A stretch of 64,000 nt of DNA from Halorubrum depositum (GCF_007671725.1 NZ_VCNM01000002.1:1302001-1366000); one strand, 5' to 3'. Shown: positions 1 through 9,742, numbered from the stretch's first letter. Translations and numbers: made by a program. Notes: generated by a model from the letters alone, not told the origin.

Positions 1-973
1 CCTCGGTGAGCGCCTGCTCGGAGCGGTAGGCGGCGCCGGCGTAGAAGGTGCGGATCACGTTGACGCCGAGCTCCTCTAAGGCGTCCGGAACGGTCCAGAA
101 GTTGCCGATCGAGGAGGACATCTTCTCGCCCTCCATCTCCAGGAGGCCGACGTGGAGCCAGTGGCGGGCGAACGTCTCGCCGGTCGCCGCCTCCGACTGC
201 GCAATCTCGTTCTCGTGGTGCGGGAAGACCAGATCGCGCCCGCCCATGTGGATATCGAGGGTGTCGCCGAGGTGCGTCGTCGACATCGCCGAGCACTCGA
301 CGTGCCACCCCGGGCGCCCCTCGCCCCACGGGGAGTCCCACGTCTCGCCCTCCGGCACGGCGTCGCCGTGGTCGTGCTTCGCGTGCTCGCGCGCGGCGGT
401 CTCGCTCACGCCCCCGGCCTTCCACAGCGCGAAGTCCGAGGGGTTGCGCTTCTCCGACCGCTCGTCCGGCTCGCCCTGCGCCTCCAGCTCGTCGACGTCC
501 TGGTTCGAGAGCTTCCCGTACTCCTCGAACGTCGTGACGTCGAAGTAGACGGAGCCGTTCGACTCGTAGGCGTACCCCTTCTCGACGAGCGTCTCGACGA
601 GGTCGCGGATCTCCGGCACGTGCTCGGTGACGCGGGGGTACACCTCCGCGCGCAGGAGGTTCAGCCCGCGCATCGCGTCGAAGGTGGTCGCGGTGAACGC
701 CTCTGCCACGTCGCGCTCGGCGGCCCACTCGTCGCGCTCGCCGACGCGGGCCGTGATCTTCTCGTTGACGTCGGTGACGTTCTCGACGTGACGCACGTCG
801 TAGCCGAGGTGCGCCAGCCACCGGTGGAGGACGTCGGCGTGGAACCACAGCCGGGCGTGGCCGAGGTGGGGGTCGTCCGACACCGTCAGCCCGCAGACGT
901 ACAGCGTGACGTCGCCGTCGGCCGTGAACTCGACGCGCTCGTCTGCCAGGGTGTCGGTAACGACGAGACTCAT
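1..973 (-). CDS. cysS: Cysteine--tRNA ligase, N-terminal part (gene runs off the left edge)
   Basis: Charges tRNA-Cys with cysteine in the cytoplasm. The minus strand reads MSLVVTDTLADERVEF, followed about 25 residues later by YVCGLTVSDDPHLGHAR. This is the class I cysteinyl-tRNA synthetase start, with the zinc-ligand Cys of the YVCG segment and the HIGH signature as HLGH. About 324 codons are present, and the KMSK loop and tRNA-binding C terminus lie beyond base 1. The ATG at 971-973 is chosen because a TATA-like element lies 25-33 bases upstream, as expected for a leaderless haloarchaeal transcript. Identity is secure; only completeness is unknown. Confidence 0.93.
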   Translation of the reverse strand, partial: MSLVVTDTLADERVEFTADGDVTLYVCGLTVSDDPHLGHARLWFHADVLHRWLAHLGYDVRHVENVTDVNEKITARVGERDEWAAERDVAEAFTATTFDAMRGLNLLRAEVYPRVTEHVPEIRDLVETLVEKGYAYESNGSVYFDVTTFEEYGKLSNQDVDELEAQGEPDERSEKRNPSDFALWKAGGVSETAAREHAKHDHGDAVPEGETWDSPWGEGRPGWHVECSAMSTTHLGDTLDIHMGGRDLVFPHHENEIAQSEAATGETFARHWLHVGLLEMEGEKMSSSIGNFWTVPDALEELGVNVIRTFYAGAAYRSEQALTE

Positions 974-997
974 TAGCGGGTGATTGCCGGGGTGAGA

Positions 998-1006
998 CTT
1001 TTAAAT
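998..1006 (-). promoter_or_regulatory. TATA-like element of cysS
   Basis: On the minus strand this reads ATTTAAAAG, 25-33 bases ahead of the cysS ATG. It implies a transcript starting at or within a few bases of the start codon. Confidence 0.5.
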
Positions 1007-1104
1007 CGTCGGATCGCGCGAAGGTACGGGGACGAGCCCTCCCGATGCTCCGGCCGCTCGGAGGCGCGCGCCACGCACCGCCGCATGCGATTAATACGCC
1101 GTCG

Positions 1105-2379
1105 TCACTCCTCCTGTGTCGTCCACGCCGCGTCGTAGCCCGCGTCGCGCACCGCCTTCAGGACCCGATCGACGTGGGCCGGACCGTTGGTCTCCACCTC
1201 GAACACGAGGTCGGCGTCGCCGACCGGCAGGTCCGGCCGGCTGCGTTCGTGGCGCACCGTCCGGATGTTCGCGCGCTCCGCGCCGATCAGGGTGGCGATC
1301 TCCCCCATCGTCCCCGGCGTGTCGTCGATCCGGACGGACAGCTCGATCAGCTGATGGCGGTCGACCAGCGCGTGAGTCACCACCTCCTTCAGCGTCGTGA
1401 CGTCGATGTTGCCGCCGCAGAGCAGCGGAACGACCGTCTCGCCGGCCATACCGAGCTCGTCGACGGCGTCGTCGTCGAGGAGGGCGGCCGCCGCGGTCGC
1501 GCCCGCACCCTCGATCATCTGCTTCGCGCGCTCCAAGAGGAGCAGGATGGCGTTCGCCACGTCGTCGTCGCTGATGACGACCGTCTCGTCGAGGTGTTCC
1601 CGCAGGAGCCCGAAGGTGAGCTCGCTCAGTCCGCCGGTCGCGATCCCGTCCGCGATGGTGTCCGGCTCCTCCCGCGTCACGAGCTCGCCCGCCCGCAGGC
1701 TCTCCGAGAGCGTCGACGCCCCCTCGGTCTGAACGCCGACCACCCGCGTCTCCGGCGATCGGGCCTTGACCGCGGTGGCGACCCCGCCCGCGAGCCCGCC
1801 GCCCCCGACGGGAACGAGGACGGTGTCGACTTCGGGCACCTGTTCGAGCACCTCCAGCCCGAGCGTGCCCTGGCCGGCGACGACGTCCGGGTCGTCGAAC
1901 GCGTGGACGAACCGGACCCCGGGCTCGTCGGTCAAGGTCCGGGCGTGTGACATCGCCTCCGGGAACGCGCTCCCCCGGAGGACCACCGACGCGCCGTACC
2001 CGCGGGTCGCCTCGATCTTCGCCGCCGGCGCCGACTCCGGCATCACGATCGTCGCGTCGATCCCCGCGTCGGCCGCCGCGAGGGCGACCCCCTGCGCGTG
2101 GTTGCCCGCGCTCGCGGCCACCACGCGGTCGATCCCGGGGCCGTCGTCGGCGTCCCCCTCGGCCGACGCGTTCCCCTCGACGGCCAGCGAGATCGCGTTG
2201 TACGCGCCGCGGGTCTTGAACGAGCCGCTACGCTGGAGGTGTTCCATCTTCAGCCGAACGTCGGCGCCGCACCGATCGCTCAGCGATCGGCTCCGCTCGA
2301 CCGGCGTCCGCTGGACGATATCGGTCGCGGCGATCCGGTCCGCGGCGGCCTCGACGTCCGCGAGCGTGACGGAGGACAT
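1105..2379 (-). CDS. ilvA: Threonine ammonia-lyase (threonine dehydratase) with C-terminal ACT domain
   Basis: PLP enzyme that deaminates threonine to 2-oxobutanoate, the first step toward isoleucine. It has 424 residues. The PLP lysine is K55 in the motif SGSFKTRGA. A glycine-rich phosphate-binding loop reads PVGGGGLAGG, and CGGNID lies near the end of the catalytic domain. From about residue 340 a single ACT domain begins (LIELSVRIDDTPGTMGEI), which normally senses amino acids and gives feedback control. Length and architecture match the short biosynthetic or catabolic threonine dehydratases with one ACT domain, so a catabolic TdcB-like role is possible. The branched-chain aminotransferase gene is about 28 kb away. 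Confidence 0.92.
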   Translation of the reverse strand: MSSVTLADVEAAADRIAATDIVQRTPVERSRSLSDRCGADVRLKMEHLQRSGSFKTRGAYNAISLAVEGNASAEGDADDGPGIDRVVAASAGNHAQGVALAAADAGIDATIVMPESAPAAKIEATRGYGASVVLRGSAFPEAMSHARTLTDEPGVRFVHAFDDPDVVAGQGTLGLEVLEQVPEVDTVLVPVGGGGLAGGVATAVKARSPETRVVGVQTEGASTLSESLRAGELVTREEPDTIADGIATGGLSELTFGLLREHLDETVVISDDDVANAILLLLERAKQMIEGAGATAAAALLDDDAVDELGMAGETVVPLLCGGNIDVTTLKEVVTHALVDRHQLIELSVRIDDTPGTMGEIATLIGAERANIRTVRHERSRPDLPVGDADLVFEVETNGPAHVDRVLKAVRDAGYDAAWTTQEE

Positions 2380-2478
2380 GACGGCGGTGTTCGCGCGATC
2401 GGCTCAAAAGGGCTCGGGTGGGAAGCGGGGTCGCAGCGGACCGTTCCGTCCGCCGCGGGAAGCCGCCGAATGAGGATC

Positions 2479-2592
2479 TCACCGCTTCCCGAGCGCCTCC
2501 TCGAAGAGCCGCTGCGCGCGCTCGTCCCCTCTCGCGGTCGACGATCGGGTGCGGGTAGCCGAGGACGATCGCACCGCGTTCCACCCGAAATT
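2479..2592 (-). pseudogene. Probable relic of the 3' end of a photolyase/cryptochrome gene, frameshifted
   Basis: The minus strand encodes VERGAIVLGYPHPIVDRER. After a one-base shift in a run of four G (near 2537) it continues DERAQRLFEEALGKR and a TGA at 2479-2481. The pattern YPxPIVDxxxxRxxAxxxFEEALG is the typical last 30-40 residues of class I DNA photolyases and cryptochromes. No upstream part of such a gene remains, because a separate plus-strand gene starts at 2631. The reading combines two frames, so chance similarity cannot be fully excluded, but the short string includes the conserved PIVD and ends at a stop where the family ends. Confidence 0.5.
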
Positions 2593-2630
2593 CACCCGTG
2601 CGCTTAAGCCGACGAGCCCGAAGCGGGGGT

Positions 2631-2993
2631 ATGGAACCGCTCGTCGTCGCCATCCTCGTCGGCGTCCCGCTCGCGTGGCTCGTCGGCTTCGCGGCGTACG
2701 TCTACGTCGACGCGCCGAAACACGGGATGGACCGGCGGAAGTGGGCGCTCATCGCCTTCGTCGTCCCGCTGTTCGGGCTCTTCGCGTACCTCTTCGAGCG
2801 CGACGAGCAGTCGTACGACCCCTCCGAAGACCCGTACGCCGGCGGGAGCGACGCGCGAAAGGCCGGCCTCGCGGTCCACGAGAACCGGCGCGGCGAGAAG
2901 CCGCTCGGCCCGGCGGGAACCGAGGCCGACGACGAGGCGGACGAGGACGACGAGTGGGACGATCCCCCGGGCGTCGACCTCGACGAGGACTGA
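2631..2993 (+). CDS. Small membrane protein with acidic C-terminal tail
   Basis: A 120-residue haloarchaeal protein. Residues 1-25 form a hydrophobic segment (MEPLVVAILVGVPLAWLVGF). A second segment follows a short basic loop (KHGMDRRKW) at about residues 40-60, and the last 60 residues are hydrophilic and end in Asp/Glu clusters. This layout suggests two membrane spans with a cytoplasmic acidic tail. The ATG at 2631 is chosen because it opens directly into the hydrophobic segment; the in-frame codon at 2598 would add an unlikely Arg-rich leader. I do not recognise a function. The convergent neighbour at 3024 is only 30 bases away. Confidence 0.7.
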   Translation: MEPLVVAILVGVPLAWLVGFAAYVYVDAPKHGMDRRKWALIAFVVPLFGLFAYLFERDEQSYDPSEDPYAGGSDARKAGLAVHENRRGEKPLGPAGTEADDEADEDDEWDDPPGVDLDED

Positions 2994-3023
2994 CGCGCCG
3001 GCCGGTGGGCCGACCGCGGCGAC

Positions 3024-3437
3024 TCACAGCACGTCCAGCAGCGCCGCCCGCCGCCGGTCGAGGTCGAACGCGGCGTCCGCGGCGTCGAGCCGCTCGAGGA
3101 ACGCGAAGACGTCGGCGCCCGACCGCTCCGCGTGCTCGACGAGCGCCTCGATCGAGGCGCGGTTGAGCGCGAACGACTCCAACTGGCCGCAGACGAGCGC
3201 GAGCGCGACGCCGGCCTCGCCGGCGGGGAACGCGGGGTCGACCGCGGAGAGGTCGGCGGGAGAGCCGTCGGCATCGATGTCGCCCTCGTCGATATCGACC
3301 CCGTCGTCGCTCCCGTCGGCGGCGAACGTCCGCAGACAGCGGGTGCAGATCGCCGTCCTCGCGGCCGGCGCGTGCTCGCGGATCGCGGACGGGACGGCGA
3401 ACGCGACGAGGTCGGCGTCACAGCGGGGACAGGACAT
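3024..3437 (-). CDS. Small haloarchaeal protein with two N-terminal Cys pairs
   Basis: A 137-residue protein starting MSCPRCDADLV, with a second pair (CTRC) at about residues 32-35. The four Cys form a plausible zinc ribbon. The middle is Asp-rich, and the C-terminal half (from about residue 65) looks helical. Families of this shape occur widely in Halobacteria as uncharacterised proteins. It precedes the ATP synthase operon on the same strand and lies downstream of atpD, with 63 bases between them, so it might be read as a trailing cistron. No function is assigned. Confidence 0.7.
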   Translation of the reverse strand: MSCPRCDADLVAFAVPSAIREHAPAARTAICTRCLRTFAADGSDDGVDIDEGDIDADGSPADLSAVDPAFPAGEAGVALALVCGQLESFALNRASIEALVEHAERSGADVFAFLERLDAADAAFDLDRRRAALLDVL

Positions 3438-3500
3438 GAGAAGCGAGATGGATGAGACGACGGGTTCGACCGGTAGGACGGCGCGAGTCGACGGAAGCGG

Positions 3501-4199
3501 TCAGTCCGCGGGCTCCGGCTCCTCGGTCGCGGCCGCCTCGGCGGCGGCCTCGGCTTCCGCCTCCGCCTTCTCCTCTTCCTCCTTCTTGGCCTTGATCTTC
3601 TTCAGGCGGAAGATCTCCTCGCGCTCCTGCTCTTCGAGCTTCTGCTCGATGTACTCCTGGTTCTCGTAGAGGGTCGGGAGGAGCGTGAACTCCAGGGCGT
3701 TCACGCGGCGCTTGGTGGTCTCGATCTCCGTGAGCATCTTCTTCATGGCAGTCTCGACCTCCGCCGCGAGGATGATCTTCTCTAACAGCTCCTCGTAGGC
3801 GTCGGCGGCCTCGTCGATGCGGGCGGAGGAGCCGAGCAGCCCGTAGCCGCGCTCGTCGAGGCTCTTCTTCACCTTCGACGACTCGATCTGCGGGACGACC
3901 ACGCCCATGATGTTCTTCGACTGGGTGGTGATCTCCGGGTGCTCTTTCAGCGCCGCGGCCGCGCCGCGGACGGCGACGTCGCCCTCCATCGCCCGGGCCA
4001 TGTCGATCTTGCGCTGGGCCGTCTCGTAGTTCTCGGACACGTCGGAGCGGACGTCCTGCGCCTGATCGAGGATGTCCATGAACTCCATGATGAGGCCGTC
4101 GCGCTTCTGTTCGAGGGTGTCGTGACCGCGCTCGGAGAGCTCGATGCGGTCCTCGATCGCCATCAGGTTCTTCCGCGTCGGTTTGACGTCCTTGGCCAT
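3501..4199 (-). CDS. atpD: A-type ATP synthase subunit D (central stalk)
   Basis: Central rotor shaft that links the catalytic A3B3 head to the membrane ring. The 232 residues begin [20 protein letters not shown], the usual subunit D start (PTR-x-L/N-L-x2-L/I). Long N- and C-terminal helices form an antiparallel coiled coil, seen as heptads at residues 1-75 and 120-200. The haloarchaeal tail is Ala/Glu-rich (about residues 200-232). It is the last gene of the operon order, but 121 bases separate it from atpB and a TATA-like box sits in that gap, so it can probably be transcribed on its own as well. Confidence 0.95.
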   Translation of the reverse strand: MAKDVKPTRKNLMAIEDRIELSERGHDTLEQKRDGLIMEFMDILDQAQDVRSDVSENYETAQRKIDMARAMEGDVAVRGAAAALKEHPEITTQSKNIMGVVVPQIESSKVKKSLDERGYGLLGSSARIDEAADAYEELLEKIILAAEVETAMKKMLTEIETTKRRVNALEFTLLPTLYENQEYIEQKLEEQEREEIFRLKKIKAKKEEEEKAEAEAEAAAEAAATEEPEPAD

Positions 4200-4228
4200 C
4201 TTATTGGGGGAACGTTCCGCTCCGAGGC

Positions 4229-4239
4229 GGATAATTCTT
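4229..4239 (-). promoter_or_regulatory. Putative promoter of atpD
   Basis: The AT-rich heptamer GAATTAT on the minus strand is centred about 35 bases upstream of the atpD ATG, inside an otherwise GC-rich 121-base gap. This spacing allows a start site about 10 bases before the gene. Confidence 0.4.
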
Positions 4240-4320
4240 TTCAGTCGTGACGTGTCGCGCGCGAGCGGCGCCCGCCGACGCCGCCGCTAGCCGAGGGCGA
4301 AAAGCGGAAAGAAAGCCGCG

Positions 4321-5742
4321 TCAGTCGGCCGCTTCGACGACTTCGCGCTCGGAGTCGTCCTCGCGGTAGTGCTCCTCGATGAACTCCTCGTCGATCCGGT
4401 TGAGGGCGTCCGTCGGAAGCATCGAGAGCAGGTCCCAGCCGATTTCCAGCGTCTCCTCGATGTCGCGATTCGTGTCGAAGCCCTGGTCGACGAACTCCGA
4501 CTCGAACGCGTCCGCGAAGTCGAGGTACTTGTTGTCGAGCTCCGAGAGCGCCTCGCGCCCGACGATGTTCACGAGGTCGCGCAGGTCCTCGCCCTCCGCG
4601 TACGCCGCGAACATCTGGTCTTTCACGTCGGCGTGGTCCTCGCGGGTGAGCCCCTCGCCGATGCCGTCGTCCATCAGCCGCGACAGGCTGGGGAGCACGT
4701 TGATCGGCGGCTGCAGGCCCTGACTGTTGAGGTCGGGGTCGACGTAGATCTGCCCCTCCGTGATGTACCCGGTCAGGTCCGGGATCGGGTGGGTGTCGTC
4801 GTCGCCCGGCATCGTGAGGATCGGGATCTGCGTCACCGACCCGTCACGACCCTGGATCCGCCCGGCGCGCTCGTACAGCTGCGCCAGGTCGGTGTACATG
4901 TATCCGGGGTAACCCCGGCGACCCGGGACCTCCTCGCGGGCCGCCCCGATCTCCCGGAGCGCCTCGCAGTAGTTGGTCATGTCCGTCAGGATGACGAGGA
5001 CGTGGTAGTCCTTCTCGAAGGCGAGGTACTCGGCCGTGGTGAGCACCATCCGCGGGGTGACCGTCCGCTCGACGGCGGGGTCGTCCGCGAGGTTCATGAA
5101 GACGACGGAGCGCTCCAGCGCACCGGTGCGCTCGAAGTCCTCCATGAACTCGTTCGCCTCCTCCTGGGTGATCCCCATCGCGCCGAAGATGACGGCGAAC
5201 TCGGAGCTCTCCTCGTCGTCGCCCTCCTCCTCTTCCGGCACGCTCGCCTGCCGGGCAATCTGCATCGCCAGCTCGCTGTGCGGCTGCCCGGAGCTGGAGA
5301 AGATCGGGAGCTTCTGGCCGCGGACGAGGGTGTTCATCCCGTCGATCGCGGAGACGCCCGTCTCGATGAACTCCTCGGGGTACTCCCGGGAGTACGGGTT
5401 GATCGCCGCGCCGACGATGTCCTGGCGTTCCTCGGGGACGATCTCCGGGCCGTCGTCGATCGGGCGGCCGGAGCCGTCGAGGACCCGCCCGAGGAGGTCC
5501 TCGGTGACGGGCATCTTCATCGTCTCGCCCAGGAAGCGGACGGACGCGTTCTGGTCGATACCGGAGGTGCCCTCGAACACCTGGATGGCGACGACGCCCT
5601 CCGAGGATTCGAGCACCTGTCCGCGCAGCGTCTCCCCCTGTGCCGTCTCGATCTCGACGATCTCGTCGTAGCCGATCGCCTCGTCGACCTCGGCGTACAC
5701 GAGGGGGCCGCTGATCTCGGTGATTGTCTGATACTCTTTCAT
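4321..5742 (-). CDS. atpB: A-type ATP synthase subunit B (non-catalytic nucleotide-binding subunit)
   Basis: Regulatory subunit that alternates with AtpA in the A3B3 hexamer. From the ATG at 5740-5742 it is 473 residues, starting [20 protein letters not shown]. It carries the beta-barrel N domain, then the segment [19 protein letters not shown] where the catalytic subunit would have a Walker A loop; the missing GxxxxGKT is normal for B subunits. The open frame continues upstream of the ATG but only as an out-of-frame shadow of atpA. Two bases separate it from the atpA stop, which implies translational coupling. Confidence 0.97.
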   Translation of the reverse strand: MKEYQTITEISGPLVYAEVDEAIGYDEIVEIETAQGETLRGQVLESSEGVVAIQVFEGTSGIDQNASVRFLGETMKMPVTEDLLGRVLDGSGRPIDDGPEIVPEERQDIVGAAINPYSREYPEEFIETGVSAIDGMNTLVRGQKLPIFSSSGQPHSELAMQIARQASVPEEEEGDDEESSEFAVIFGAMGITQEEANEFMEDFERTGALERSVVFMNLADDPAVERTVTPRMVLTTAEYLAFEKDYHVLVILTDMTNYCEALREIGAAREEVPGRRGYPGYMYTDLAQLYERAGRIQGRDGSVTQIPILTMPGDDDTHPIPDLTGYITEGQIYVDPDLNSQGLQPPINVLPSLSRLMDDGIGEGLTREDHADVKDQMFAAYAEGEDLRDLVNIVGREALSELDNKYLDFADAFESEFVDQGFDTNRDIEETLEIGWDLLSMLPTDALNRIDEEFIEEHYREDDSEREVVEAAD

Positions 5743-5744
5743 GG

Positions 5745-7523
5745 TCAGTAGAGGCTCCGGAGTTCCTCGGTGATCTCCGCTTTGAGCTCCTCGACGTACT
5801 CCTCGTACTCCTCCTGGACGCCGATCCGGTTGATCCGGGGGGCGGCCTCGGTGTCGACGATCTCCTCGACGGGGACGCCCGCCTCGAGCGCCTTGAACGC
5901 CTCGTCGTTGAACGTCTCGATCGTCGTCAGCATGAGGTACGTCTTCTCCGGCGGACAGAACGTGTCCACCGGGTGGAACGCGTTCTGCTGGAGGTACGCC
6001 TCGCGCAGGTAGCGGGCGACCTCCAGGGTGAGCTGCTGGTCGTCGGGCAGGGCGTCCTTCCCGACGAGCTGGACGATCTCCTGCAGCTCGGTCTCCTCGT
6101 CGAGCACGTCGACCGCCCACTGGCGCTTCTCGGCCCAGTCGTCGGCGACCTCGCTCTCGAACCACGGGTCGAGCTGGTCTTTGTACAGCGAGTACGACTC
6201 GTTCCAGTTGATCGACGGGAAGTGGCGGCGCTCCGCTAAGTCCGCGTCGAGCGCCCAGAACGTCTTCACGATGCGCAGCGTGTTCTGGGTGACCGGCTCG
6301 GAGAAGTCGCCGCCGGGCGGCGACACCGCGCCGATCGCCGAGACGGAGCCCTCCGTCCCGTTGACGTTCTCGAAGTAGCCGGCGCGCTCGTAGAACTGCG
6401 CGAGCCGGGCGGCGAGGTACGCGGGGTACCCCTCCTCGCCGGGCATCTCCTCTAGCCGGGAAGAGATCTCGCGCATCGCCTCCGCCCACCGCGAGGTGGA
6501 GTCGGCCATCAGCGCCACGTCGTACCCCATGTCGCGGTAGTACTCGGCGATCGTGATCCCCGTGTAGATGCAGGACTCACGCGCCGCGACGGGCATGTTC
6601 GACGTGTTCGCGATGAGCGAGGTGCGGGCCATCAGCGGGTTGCCGTTGGCCGGGTCCTCCAGCTCGGGGAAGTCCTCGATGACCTCGGTCATCTCGTTGC
6701 CGCGCTCGCCGCAGCCGACGTAGACGATGATGTCCGCGTCGGCGTACTTCGCGAGCTGGTGCTGGGTGACCGTCTTCCCGGAGCCGAACGGGCCCGGGAT
6801 CGCGGCCGTCCCGCCCTTCGCGATGGGGAACAGGCCGTCGAGGATGCGCTGGCCGGACACCAGCGGCGTCCGGGGCGTCTTCTTGTTCGCGGAGGGACGC
6901 GCCTCGCGGACGGGCCACTCCTGGTGCATCGAGACGTCCGTCCCGTTGGCGAGCTCGGCGACCGTCTCGGTGACGTCGAACGAGCCCGACTCGACGGCGG
7001 TGACCTCGGTGGTCTCGTCCTCTTCGAGGGCGTCCGGCGGCACCATCACCTTGTGGTCGATGGTGACCGTCTCCTCGACGACGCCGACGACGTCGCCGCG
7101 GCCGACCTCGTCGCCGACCTCGACGGTGGGCTCGAACGCCCACTCCTCCTCGAGGTCGATGCCGGGCGCGTCGACCCCGCGGTCGAGGTACGGACTGCCC
7201 ATCTTGCCCTCCAGCACGTCCAGGGGACGCTGGACGCCGTCGTAGATGGCGTCCAGCATGCCCGGACCAAGGTCGACCGACAGCGGCTCGCCCGTGTTCT
7301 CGACGGGCTCGCCGGGGGCGACCCCGGAGGTCTCCTCGTACACCTGAATGGTCGTGATGTCGCCTTCGATCTCGATCACTTCCCCCATGAGGCCTTCGTC
7401 GCCGACGTAGACGACGTCGTTCATGCGGGCGTCGAGGTCGCGGGCGCTCACGACCGGACCGCTCACGCTTTGGATGACACCGTTTTCGGTTGTGGTGGTC
7501 TCCGTGGATTCTGCTTTACTCAT
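5745..7523 (-). CDS. atpA: A-type ATP synthase subunit A (catalytic)
   Basis: Catalytic subunit of the archaeal rotary ATP synthase. It has 592 residues, as usual for the family. It shows the N-terminal barrel, the bulge domain characteristic of A/V-type subunits (about residues 115-205), Walker A GPFGSGKT at 244-251, the GERGNE segment that carries the catalytic Glu, and the conserved [12 protein letters not shown] stretch. No intein is present, although this is a known intein host gene in some archaea. One base separates it from the atpF stop codon. Confidence 0.98.
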   Translation of the reverse strand: MSKAESTETTTTENGVIQSVSGPVVSARDLDARMNDVVYVGDEGLMGEVIEIEGDITTIQVYEETSGVAPGEPVENTGEPLSVDLGPGMLDAIYDGVQRPLDVLEGKMGSPYLDRGVDAPGIDLEEEWAFEPTVEVGDEVGRGDVVGVVEETVTIDHKVMVPPDALEEDETTEVTAVESGSFDVTETVAELANGTDVSMHQEWPVREARPSANKKTPRTPLVSGQRILDGLFPIAKGGTAAIPGPFGSGKTVTQHQLAKYADADIIVYVGCGERGNEMTEVIEDFPELEDPANGNPLMARTSLIANTSNMPVAARESCIYTGITIAEYYRDMGYDVALMADSTSRWAEAMREISSRLEEMPGEEGYPAYLAARLAQFYERAGYFENVNGTEGSVSAIGAVSPPGGDFSEPVTQNTLRIVKTFWALDADLAERRHFPSINWNESYSLYKDQLDPWFESEVADDWAEKRQWAVDVLDEETELQEIVQLVGKDALPDDQQLTLEVARYLREAYLQQNAFHPVDTFCPPEKTYLMLTTIETFNDEAFKALEAGVPVEEIVDTEAAPRINRIGVQEEYEEYVEELKAEITEELRSLY

Positions 7524-7524
7524 G

Positions 7525-7851
7525 TTAGTCCTCCTCCATCAGGTCGATCCCGATGGCTCGTTTGATCTGGTCGCGCAGCCCGCCGCTGCCGGCGCCGGCG
7601 CCGCCGAGCGTGACGAGCACGGGCTCGATGCTCCCCTCCACCGACTCGCGGGTCCCCCGCGAGAGGTGGTCGAGGTCGTCGTCGTGCATCACGATGATGC
7701 CGGTGTCCTCGTCGTCGAGGGTCCGTTCGACGGCGTCGTCGAGCCGCTCGTCCTTCTCGTCGTCCGGGACGTTCTCGAACTTCCGCACGCCGGCGAGCCG
7801 GAACCCGGTCGTGAACTCGGGGCTGCCGACGACGGCGATCTCCTGGCTCAT
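7525..7851 (-). CDS. atpF: A-type ATP synthase subunit F
   Basis: Small stalk subunit that binds subunit D and modulates nucleotide turnover. From the ATG at 7849-7851 it has 108 residues: [21 protein letters not shown], then an alternating beta/alpha pattern with [10 protein letters not shown]. This matches the family's Rossmann-like fold and size. The open frame extends far upstream only as a shadow of atpC. Its ATG overlaps the atpC stop by four bases, so translation is probably coupled. Confidence 0.95.
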   Translation of the reverse strand: MSQEIAVVGSPEFTTGFRLAGVRKFENVPDDEKDERLDDAVERTLDDEDTGIIVMHDDDLDHLSRGTRESVEGSIEPVLVTLGGAGAGSGGLRDQIKRAIGIDLMEED

Positions 7852-8894
7852 GTTATCACCAGCTCCGATTCGATCTCGTCGGCCGACAGCCCGGCCTCCT
7901 TCCCGCGGGCGATCGCCCGGATGTTCTCCACCTCGCGCTCCTTCGCGAGGATGTAGGAGATGACCGGGGTGACCGACACCGGGTGGATCGTCCCGAGCCG
8001 GTCGCCGTACGCCAGCAGCGCGGCGTCGGTCGCGTGCTCGAACGCGATGAGGCTGTCCGCCTCCTCGAGTTCGCGCAGCGCCGGGCCGAGCTCGTCGGCG
8101 TACTGGCTGTCCGCGATGTACTCCACGAGCTCGTCGAGGTTCCGCGCGAGCCGCGCGAGCGACCCGCGAGTAAAGAGCTCGCCGCCCTCGATGAAGTACG
8201 CGGCGGGGTCGATGTCCGCGCCCGACCGGGCGAGCCGGAGGGCGTTGGTCGCGTTCCGGAAGTCGACCTCCGCCTTGAGGAACGCCTCGTACTGTCGGGT
8301 CGGCTCGTCGTTGCCGAGCCCCGAGAGGAGCCGCTCGTAGAACGCGCGGTCGACGGCGTTCTCGAGGGGGACCAGCACGTCCGTCTCCTCGTACTCGGCG
8401 TACGCCTCGCGGAGCGGCGGCCCGTAGATCGTGTCCTCCAGCACCTCGACGACGGCGTCGATCGAGTCGGCCTCCAGCAGGCGCCGGATCAGACGGTCGT
8501 CGAACTCCCCGGCGCGGATCAGGTCGACCTCGATGTCGGACTGGTCCGCGTCCGTGTAGACGCCGCGGATGACCGTCTTCACGTTCCACGCGTCGAACTT
8601 GCGGAGGTAGCGGGCTATCTGGTCGTACAGCGTTCCCTCGCTCCACTCTAAGATCCCCTCGAACTGCTGTGCGAGGTTCCGGTTCAGCGCGTACTCGATG
8701 AGGTCCACGCCGCCGTGGCGGCTCCCGAGGGCGTTGATCTCACGGCCGTAGCTGGACTCCTCCATGAACCGGGCGATCTCCGCCGGACCCATGCGGGTCA
8801 GCTTGCGGTACTCCTCGTCCCCGTAGAGGCTGCCGCGGCGGGCGCGAACCCGCGCGACGACGTACTCCGGGTTCGAGCTCCCGACGGCGCTCAT
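7848..8894 (-). CDS. atpC: A-type ATP synthase subunit C
   Basis: Funnel-shaped subunit (eukaryotic d homologue) that sits on the membrane ring and connects it to the central stalk. The 348 residues read MSAVGSSNPEYVVARVRARRG, then helical repeats with conserved Tyr/Arg-Glu pairs such as LIEYALNRNLAQQFE and YLRKFDAWNVKTVIRG. Both ends overlap neighbours by four bases (atpE upstream, atpF downstream), in keeping with fixed stoichiometry from one transcript. Confidence 0.95.
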   Translation of the reverse strand: MSAVGSSNPEYVVARVRARRGSLYGDEEYRKLTRMGPAEIARFMEESSYGREINALGSRHGGVDLIEYALNRNLAQQFEGILEWSEGTLYDQIARYLRKFDAWNVKTVIRGVYTDADQSDIEVDLIRAGEFDDRLIRRLLEADSIDAVVEVLEDTIYGPPLREAYAEYEETDVLVPLENAVDRAFYERLLSGLGNDEPTRQYEAFLKAEVDFRNATNALRLARSGADIDPAAYFIEGGELFTRGSLARLARNLDELVEYIADSQYADELGPALRELEEADSLIAFEHATDAALLAYGDRLGTIHPVSVTPVISYILAKEREVENIRAIARGKEAGLSADEIESELVIT

Positions 8895-9469
8895 TGGTCG
8901 AACAGCCGCTCCGAGATGTTCTTCAACTCGTCGTCCCAGACGGACTCCAGGACCGAGTCGAACGTGTTGTTCACGCGAACGCGAGAGGTGTCGCTCTCGG
9001 CGACCACGCCGCCGAGACAGTCGACCTCGCCGTCGACCTCGGCGTTGCGGTCCGCGACGAGCTCCTCGAGGAGCTCGACGTCCTCGGCGCGGGTGTAGAC
9101 GGCGACGTCCTCGTCGTCGTCGAACTCCGCGAGGCTCGCGTCGAGCAGCGTCTCGGTCAGCTCGCGCCGGCGGTCGTCGTCGAGCCCCTCGATGGCGGCC
9201 TCGACGTCGTCGCGGACGTCTTCGAGGACGTCGCGGCGGGCGCCGAGCCGTTCCTGTTTGGCCTCGAGCTTGGCCGACGAGAGCGTCTGCTCGCGCTCCT
9301 GGTCGATCTGTCGGTCGACCTCCGCGAGCCGCTCCTCGCGGATGCGCTCGGCGTCGGTCTCCGCCTCGGCGACGATCTCGTCCGCCTCGGACTCCGCCGC
9401 TTCGCGGATCTCCTCTGCACGCGCGCGGGCTTCGTCTCGAACGTCCTCAACGACAGTGTCCAAACTCAT
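8891..9469 (-). CDS. atpE: A-type ATP synthase subunit E (peripheral stalk)
   Basis: Forms the peripheral stator stalk as a coiled coil with AtpH. The 192 residues start MSLDTVVEDVRDEARARAEE, a long charged helix rich in Ala, Glu and Arg to about residue 95. A globular alpha/beta C-terminal domain (about 100-192) follows and binds the A3B3 head. Composition and length fit the family. Downstream it overlaps atpC by four bases; upstream a 21-base gap separates it from atpK. Confidence 0.93.
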   Translation of the reverse strand: MSLDTVVEDVRDEARARAEEIREAAESEADEIVAEAETDAERIREERLAEVDRQIDQEREQTLSSAKLEAKQERLGARRDVLEDVRDDVEAAIEGLDDDRRRELTETLLDASLAEFDDDEDVAVYTRAEDVELLEELVADRNAEVDGEVDCLGGVVAESDTSRVRVNNTFDSVLESVWDDELKNISERLFDQ

Positions 9470-9490
9470 TGGTGTAAAGGGGGGTACCGC

Positions 9491-9742
9491 TTAGACGATG
9501 AAGACGACGACGAGTGCGAGGATAACGATCGTCTCGGGAAGGACCGTCAGGATGAGCCCGTTGACGAAGAGGTCGTCGTCCTCGGCCATCGCGCCGACGG
9601 CGGCCGAGCCGATCCCACGCTCTGCGTAGCCGGCACCGAGGGCCGCGAGACCGACGGCGAGCGCCGCGGCGGCGCTCGGATCAGTCAGTGTTCCTCCGGT
9701 GGACAGTACGGCGTTCCCGAGTGCGTTGGTAGCTTCAAGCAT
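9491..9742 (-). CDS. atpK: A-type ATP synthase subunit K (membrane rotor ring, proteolipid)
   Basis: Two-helix proteolipid (83 residues) that forms the ion-carrying ring. Helix 1 covers about residues 22-48 (AAAALAVGLAALGAGYAERG) and helix 2 about residues 58-83. The ion-carrying glutamate is E70 in the motif LPET. I see no helix-1 glutamine of the kind found in many sodium-binding rings, which agrees with proton coupling, but this is inference. A separate AT-rich box in the 166-base gap before the gene may raise expression to match ring stoichiometry. Confidence 0.95.
   Translation of the reverse strand: MLEATNALGNAVLSTGGTLTDPSAAAALAVGLAALGAGYAERGIGSAAVGAMAEDDDLFVNGLILTVLPETIVILALVVVFIV

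Noticed and set aside
4321-6489. 722-codon open frame covering atpB and part of atpA
   Set aside because: Only the part from 5742 down is atpB; upstream of its ATG the frame reads Arg/Gly-rich shadow sequence of atpA. High GC removes stop codons from off-frames.
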